From Portulaca oleracea (Eukaryota; Streptophyta; Magnoliopsida; Caryophyllales; Portulacaceae): a stretch of DNA of 64,000 nt. The DNA lies in the NCBI GenBank assembly GCA_029582165.1, contig CM055880.1, positions 2,170,001-2,234,000 on the forward strand. The letters run 5' to 3'. How positions within the stretch are numbered: the stretch's first letter is position 1; every line of letters starts with the position of its first letter. Below, piece after piece: positions 60,011 to 64,000 of the stretch. The position numbers and the translations under genes are program-made. The notes beneath the pieces were generated by a model. The model saw nothing but the letters and a program-made list of their open reading frames with translations, had not been told where the DNA came from and made no database searches.

Positions 60011-60268
60011 TTATTTATCTTTTTTACCGTTGACTGAAAATTGGATTATATTTTCGACAGTATCAACTCTTATGCTATCAATATATAATAACTCTTACAC
60101 TATCAATCTATAATAATTTGATGAATATATGTAACAATTTCTGTATGTAATAATTCAAGTATCGTGCTCTTATACCATCAGAATGTAATAATTCGAGTAT
60201 ATGTGAATTGTGTGAGTATACAAATTTCGTTATTTGAAATTTATATAAATTTGTAATTTAAATTCAAA

Positions 60269-60272
<4 letters not shown>

Positions 60273-60309
<37 letters not shown>
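60273..60309. repeat. (TA)n microsatellite
   Basis: An uninterrupted TA tract of about 36 bp in AT-rich spacer. Confidence 0.95.
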
Positions 60310-60313
<4 letters not shown>

Positions 60314-60434
60314 ACTCTATGAGTTGATAAATTTCATTTTATTATTTTGTGTATACTTATTAATTTTATGAGTATGTTTAAAACACGCACTCGTAAAATT
60401 ATATTTACGTATTCATAAAATTATAGACTAATAA

Positions 60435-60703
60435 GGCCTTGTTTTTTTGTACGATTGACTGCGGTATGGCGCTGTGCAGTATGGTGAAATTGTGGTGAAA
60501 TTTGGTAGGTTTGGAAAAGTGATGGTGGATTGTGGTAAATGTGGTGGGTTTTGTTTTTAATAATTGTAAATTATGCTGGTGAATGTGAAAAATTTGATTG
60601 TGGTGGGTTGTGGTAAATTGTGAGGGATTAGTATATTGTGGGGTGTGACAAGGTACGGTGTGTTGTGGCACCACAAACAGCCAGTTATATCAAAGAACAA
60701 GGC
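60435..60703. mobile_element. Tourist-like MITE
   Basis: GGCCTTGTTTTTTTG at the left and AAAGAACAAGGCC at the right are inverted ends of the GGCCTTGTT class seen in PIF/Harbinger Tourist elements. The core is rich in TGGTGGGTTGTGGT words. Target duplication not clear. Confidence 0.6.
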
Positions 60704-60869
60704 CCAAGAATGCAGTGAGTATGGTACCCCTCGAGTATGATTTTAATAGTTCAAACGATCAGGTAATGATTTAAAATTGGAAAAATGATTTGTCATTCGG
60801 TGAGTTTGACTAGTTTTCATGCTAGAGACTTTAATAAACATGTGTAAAAGAAACATGTGTAAAAGATTA

Positions 60870-61049
60870 AGGCCCCGATCTTTTTCTGCGGTACCGTACC
60901 ACACCAAACCGCAACTCACCATACCTTTCCATTTCAATTTACCTTTTCAATAATTATCTCACCACAATCCACCATAAAAATATTTCAACACTCATTTTAT
61001 TACTTCTATCACAACTTACCATAACCCACCCCATAAAAGAACAGCACCT
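60870..61049. mobile_element. MITE-like element next to U5 copy 2
   Basis: Imperfect inverted ends AGGCCCCGATCTTTTTCTG and ATAAAAGAACAGCACCT enclose CACCA/CACAATCCACCA-rich DNA, which is the complement type of the core of the neighbouring element at 60435. It ends 13 bp from the U5 3' box. Confidence 0.5.
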
Positions 61050-61061
61050 AACAAGAGTAAC

Positions 61062-61075
61062 TTTAACTTGGGTTG
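61062..61075 (-). terminator. U5 copy 2 3' box
   Basis: Minus-strand CAACCCAAGTTAAA fits CAN3-10AGTNNAA exactly. Confidence 0.8.
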
Positions 61076-61189
61076 ATGGAAGCCTCCTCCAAAAACTAAT
61101 GTATGCCACTTAATGCAGCGAGCACACGGTATTCTTCAGTAAAAGGCGAAAGAATAGTTCGCTTTGTGATCACTGCGTGGCTGCGTGAG
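61076..61189 (-). ncRNA. U5 spliceosomal snRNA, copy 2
   Basis: Minus strand, about 114 nt. Same layout as copy 1: stem arms GCCACGCAGTGATCAC and GTGTGCTCGCTGC…GTGGC, loop region CTTTCGCCTTTTACTGAAG, Sm site TTAGTTTTTGGAGG and a shorter 3' hairpin (GGAGGAGGCTTCC). One base after the invariant nonamer is G instead of A; it still allows a G·U pair in the closing stem. The Sm site TAGTTTTTGG is one change from copy 1. Promoter and 3' box are good, so it is probably expressed. Confidence 0.92.
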
Positions 61190-61212
61190 AAATTAAGTGG
61201 TGGAACAAACTA

Positions 61213-61260
61213 TTTTATATTGCTTGGTGTCTCACTTGCTTATTTCTGCCGATGTGGGAA
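61213..61260 (-). promoter_or_regulatory. U5 copy 2 promoter: TATA and USE
   Basis: Minus-strand TTCCCACATC (61251–61260) and TATAAAA (61213–61219), gap about 31 bp. Confidence 0.8.
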
Positions 61261-62901
61261 TACTTCTAAACACTATAGAAACCTCAGTACTACTGGCACC
61301 TTATACCAGCCCACGATATCAACCAGTAGACTTCTATTTTGAGCTCCATCAGAGTTTAATACTACTTCTTACTGTCAACGAAGTATTTTTCTTTTGTTAT
61401 AAAAAGAAACAACAAAAAGGGAGGGGGATGACGGGGAAAGTTTTGGCTGTTTTGCAGCAGACTTTAACCTAGTTTTAAGGGGGATGCTGAATCACTTGAA
61501 CCACCCGCTTCCTGAACACAAGCCTAGCAATCACTTATGAAGAATCACATATTCTCTGGACATGAACGACCAAAAACTGTACAAGAAAATGACTTGAAAA
61601 TAAGCATGATCATGACAGTAGGAGTAGATGTACCCATGCTGGACATATTTTCCAATGCAATAGTAAAATGAGCATCTTGTATAACCCAGAAAAAGAATTG
61701 GAAAGAAGATCTTGACAGAGCAGCAACGTAACTTACAATCCAAACAGTTAGGAACAAGTGCTGAGGATACAAGATTTAGACACCAAGCTAGCGTACTTAT
61801 ACTGTAATATCAACTATCCTCAAACAGATGTTGCCCGATTCACCAAGGAAACACATATATTCTAGTCAGATAAAATTTGTCCAACAGGTTACTACACAGC
61901 TGATTTATAAACCAGCTTTATTGGTATTCAATTGTCAATACTCAATAGACTATAATTCATCCACCACTGGTAAAGTAAAATCATAAGGTTGAGAGTCCCC
62001 ACTCTTATACATCTCACATCTGTCATTGCCCATTCTTTAGTGGTTCAACACAACTAATTCTTCAATATCTTGACCATCCCTACTTAGAAAAACTACTTCT
62101 TGCTCCTGGATGAAAATACTGATCTGATTTCGCAGTGGCCATAGTACAAAAAGCACAACTCACGGGTATACCAATTTCATGCCCACCACTGAACTACATG
62201 TTCACCAATGGGTCAACTACTTAACCCAGATTAAGATGATTGACTTGCTTCTCATTATATCTTCGACAATATATTTCGTAGAGAGGATATTGAGTTAGTA
62301 ATACCTAACCTGGAAGAACTAATATCCGACCTTCAGCTTGTAAATTGGAGCAAGTTAACTAATGGAATCTCATGAGCTAGAATCCCACGCCGCAGAAATA
62401 GAGTAATGAAAGTGGAACAGATAGTTAGTAACATAGTTGTCAATAGCAGTGATATGAAATAGATAAGCAGGAAAAGTACATGAATATCTTACCAACAGAA
62501 CGTGCTGTTGAGAAACAATACATGCTTAAACAGAGGGTCCATAAAACCATGCACTAGAGGGCTTCAAAGTGCAAAATCTCTGAAGCAGTCAAAGTTTTTT
62601 GAATGCATGAATTAAGGCTGGTTGGTGATTTTTTTTTTTTAAAAAAAAAATAGAAATAAGGTTGGCTGTGCCACATGAAGAAGAAATTTCACCTCCTGCT
62701 TGTTTCTGTGGAATTGTTTCCTCTGATCAGCAAGACTTGAAAATTGAATTTCAGTTGAGGTAGGTGAAGATTAATGACAGATGAATGAGGTACTGATTCC
62801 TTTGCTCCATAATCTGAATTGTTTCTGCCTCTGACAAAAGGTCAAACATTATTATTCAACAATATTGAAAAAAAAAATACAATGGCAGGAAGCTACTCTA
62901 T

Positions 62902-62973
62902 TATCAGAGCCAGGTTTCGATCCTGGGACCTGTGGGTTATGGGCCCACCACGCTTCCGCTGCGCCACTCTGAT
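62902..62973 (-). tRNA. initiator tRNA-Met (CAT), copy 2
   Basis: 72 nt on the minus strand, identical to the gene at 46372–46443 while the flanks are clearly diverged. Anticodon CAT with the three G–C pairs of initiators, A box and B box intact. A T run follows about 35 nt past the 3' end (near 62870–62880). Confidence 0.97.
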
Positions 62974-63073
62974 TTGTTGATCATTTTTTGTAAGTTTATT
63001 AAATATGTTGTCATTTTCAAAGGCCTCTGTTTTTGTCGGACTTTATTCTTTCCATAATTTTTTTTTGTTGGAT

Positions 63074-63103
63074 GGGTGGGTGGGGGGGGGTGGGGGGGGG
63101 GGG
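63074..63103 (+). repeat. G run beside tRNA-iMet copy 2
   Basis: GGGTGGGTGGGGGGGGTGGG-type tract of about 30 bp, counterpart of the run at 46561–46577. It could form a G-quadruplex. Confidence 0.85.
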
Positions 63104-64000
63104 AAGGATCCTACTTGACAAAGGAATCTCAGAGTGCTTGGATTCAAGTGATGGTCACTACGCATTACCGGACCAGAAAAACAGCTCAAGACATAAGCTC
63201 TGAAATCGGTGTGAAGGACAGTAAATTCAGCAGTAAAATGACTTGACAATTAGCCTGCCCATGATTGTAGATGGCTACAAAATTAAACAATCTTTTGAGG
63301 CCAATTTGGAATGTACCTACCGGACATGGCCGGAGAGATTTATACATCTTCAGATATTATATCATGCAAAAGTGAAATGTTCAGCGTCCACCCAAAAAAA
63401 AAAAAAAAAACCCTAACAAAAAAAACCCTCAAACACTGATTAGTAAGACGCCAATTTGGACCTGAAGCAAGAAATATGTTGATCATTCCTCTCTCTCTGT
63501 ATAGTACTTATTTGAATCAAATGCACTTCAGACAACATAGGTAACAAACCTAAAAGCAAATTTATCTCACATTTATTTAGACAAGCACAACATAAGAAGA
63601 GAAATGGACAGTAATTAGAAATGCATTGGAAAAAATAAAACCAATTTCTACCTCAAGCCAACAACTGTTGTAGCTATAGCATAATGCCCCATGGAGAATC
63701 GCGACTGTAGTACCTCAAAAATGCGACCATAGTACATATTTTAGCTCTTTTTGAGCATATTTAGTGCAAGTTATACTGGATCTGGTCCTATGGTGAGACA
63801 TGTAAGTAAACTACAAGAATTCTTGCAAGCCGAACAAGTTGGTCTGTGAAAATGCATGAACAAAAGCTTTAATAAAAACTATACACCTGAGACAACTCAA
63901 TGGGGTAATCTAACATGCAGTAATTTCCACTCATAAACAATAGCAGATAGTTTTAAATCTTAACTCTTAAGAGGAGAATTTGGCAATTTATTGACCAGAA

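Larger units (their letters stand above)
57312..61061. other. spacer between the U6 series and U5 copy 2
   Basis: Besides the possible fragment at 57597–57874, it contains a 63-bp in-frame repeat (59295–59483), a dispersed repeat (59768–60010), a TA microsatellite and two MITE-like elements. A pair of CCCGGAACGC/GGAACACGGGTCG-type words at 58330–58460 is a short local repeat. No clear gene. Confidence 0.5.
61062..62660 (-). repeat. duplicated U5 block, right copy
   Basis: Partner of 51098–52600. It has extra sequence (about 61440–61800) related to the tRNA flank at 45550–45770, so blocks have been recombined. No protein gene seen. Confidence 0.8.
62740..64000. repeat. segmental duplication block with tRNA-iMet, right copy (runs off the window)
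   Basis: Partner of 46200–47600. Homology continues to the last base of the window (GAGAATTTGGCAATTTATTGACCAGAA, equivalent to about 47560–47590). Confidence 0.85.

Overview
The window is nuclear DNA of a dicotyledonous plant. Genes are split by AT-rich GT–AG introns, small transposons of the Stowaway, Tourist and Mutator types are common, and a Ty1/copia element carries a solo LTR of another element. The snRNA promoters have the plant upstream sequence element (USE, consensus RTCCCACATCG) with the dicot spacing to the TATA box. The species cannot be named from the sequence alone.

Left part (1–44 kb): protein genes. Two WAT1-related (EamA/UMAMIT type) membrane transporters lie in tandem on the + strand (1205–5130 and 13320–19741). 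They share a seven-exon structure with identical intron phases, so they are old tandem duplicates. A short secreted phytocyanin (22576–23823) follows; it has lost three of the four copper ligands, and its intron is largely one MITE. A dead Ty1/copia element (24235–31338, 176-bp LTRs with two differences, TSD TCACC) has lost protease and most of integrase, and its pol is split by a 3.37-kb antisense solo LTR (26170–29538, TSD GTCTC). Next come a receptor-like cytoplasmic kinase of the PBL28 type (35321–37732, +), a convergent plastid-type GNAT acetyltransferase (38356–40246, −) and a BAHD acyltransferase of the HCT group (41714–43398, −).

Middle (44.0–45.3 kb): a hAT-like element with GC-rich ends and a nested Stowaway MITE abuts a decayed initiator tRNA.

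Right part (45.3–64.0 kb): an RNA-gene cluster with genes for all five major spliceosomal snRNAs and two intact initiator tRNA-Met genes: U1 (variant at 45877, normal at 48070), tRNA-iMet (46372), U2 (49213), U4 (50492), U5 (51113), U2 (52718), a U6 series (two intact, two decayed, 54.9–57.3 kb), U5 (61076) and tRNA-iMet (62902). The Pol II snRNA genes (U1, U2, U4, U5) have a USE-to-TATA gap of about 31–33 bp. The Pol III U6 genes have about 22–25 bp. CAN3-10AGTNNAA-type 3' boxes follow U4 and both U5 genes. Long diverged duplications link the U2, U5, U6 and tRNA copies, so the locus grew by repeated segmental duplication and decay. One duplication runs off the right edge and predicts another U1 gene near 64.5 kb.

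The snRNA cluster is the most notable system here: the RNA components of U1, U2 and the U4/U6.U5 tri-snRNP sit in one stretch of less than 16 kb, next to the translation-initiator tRNA.
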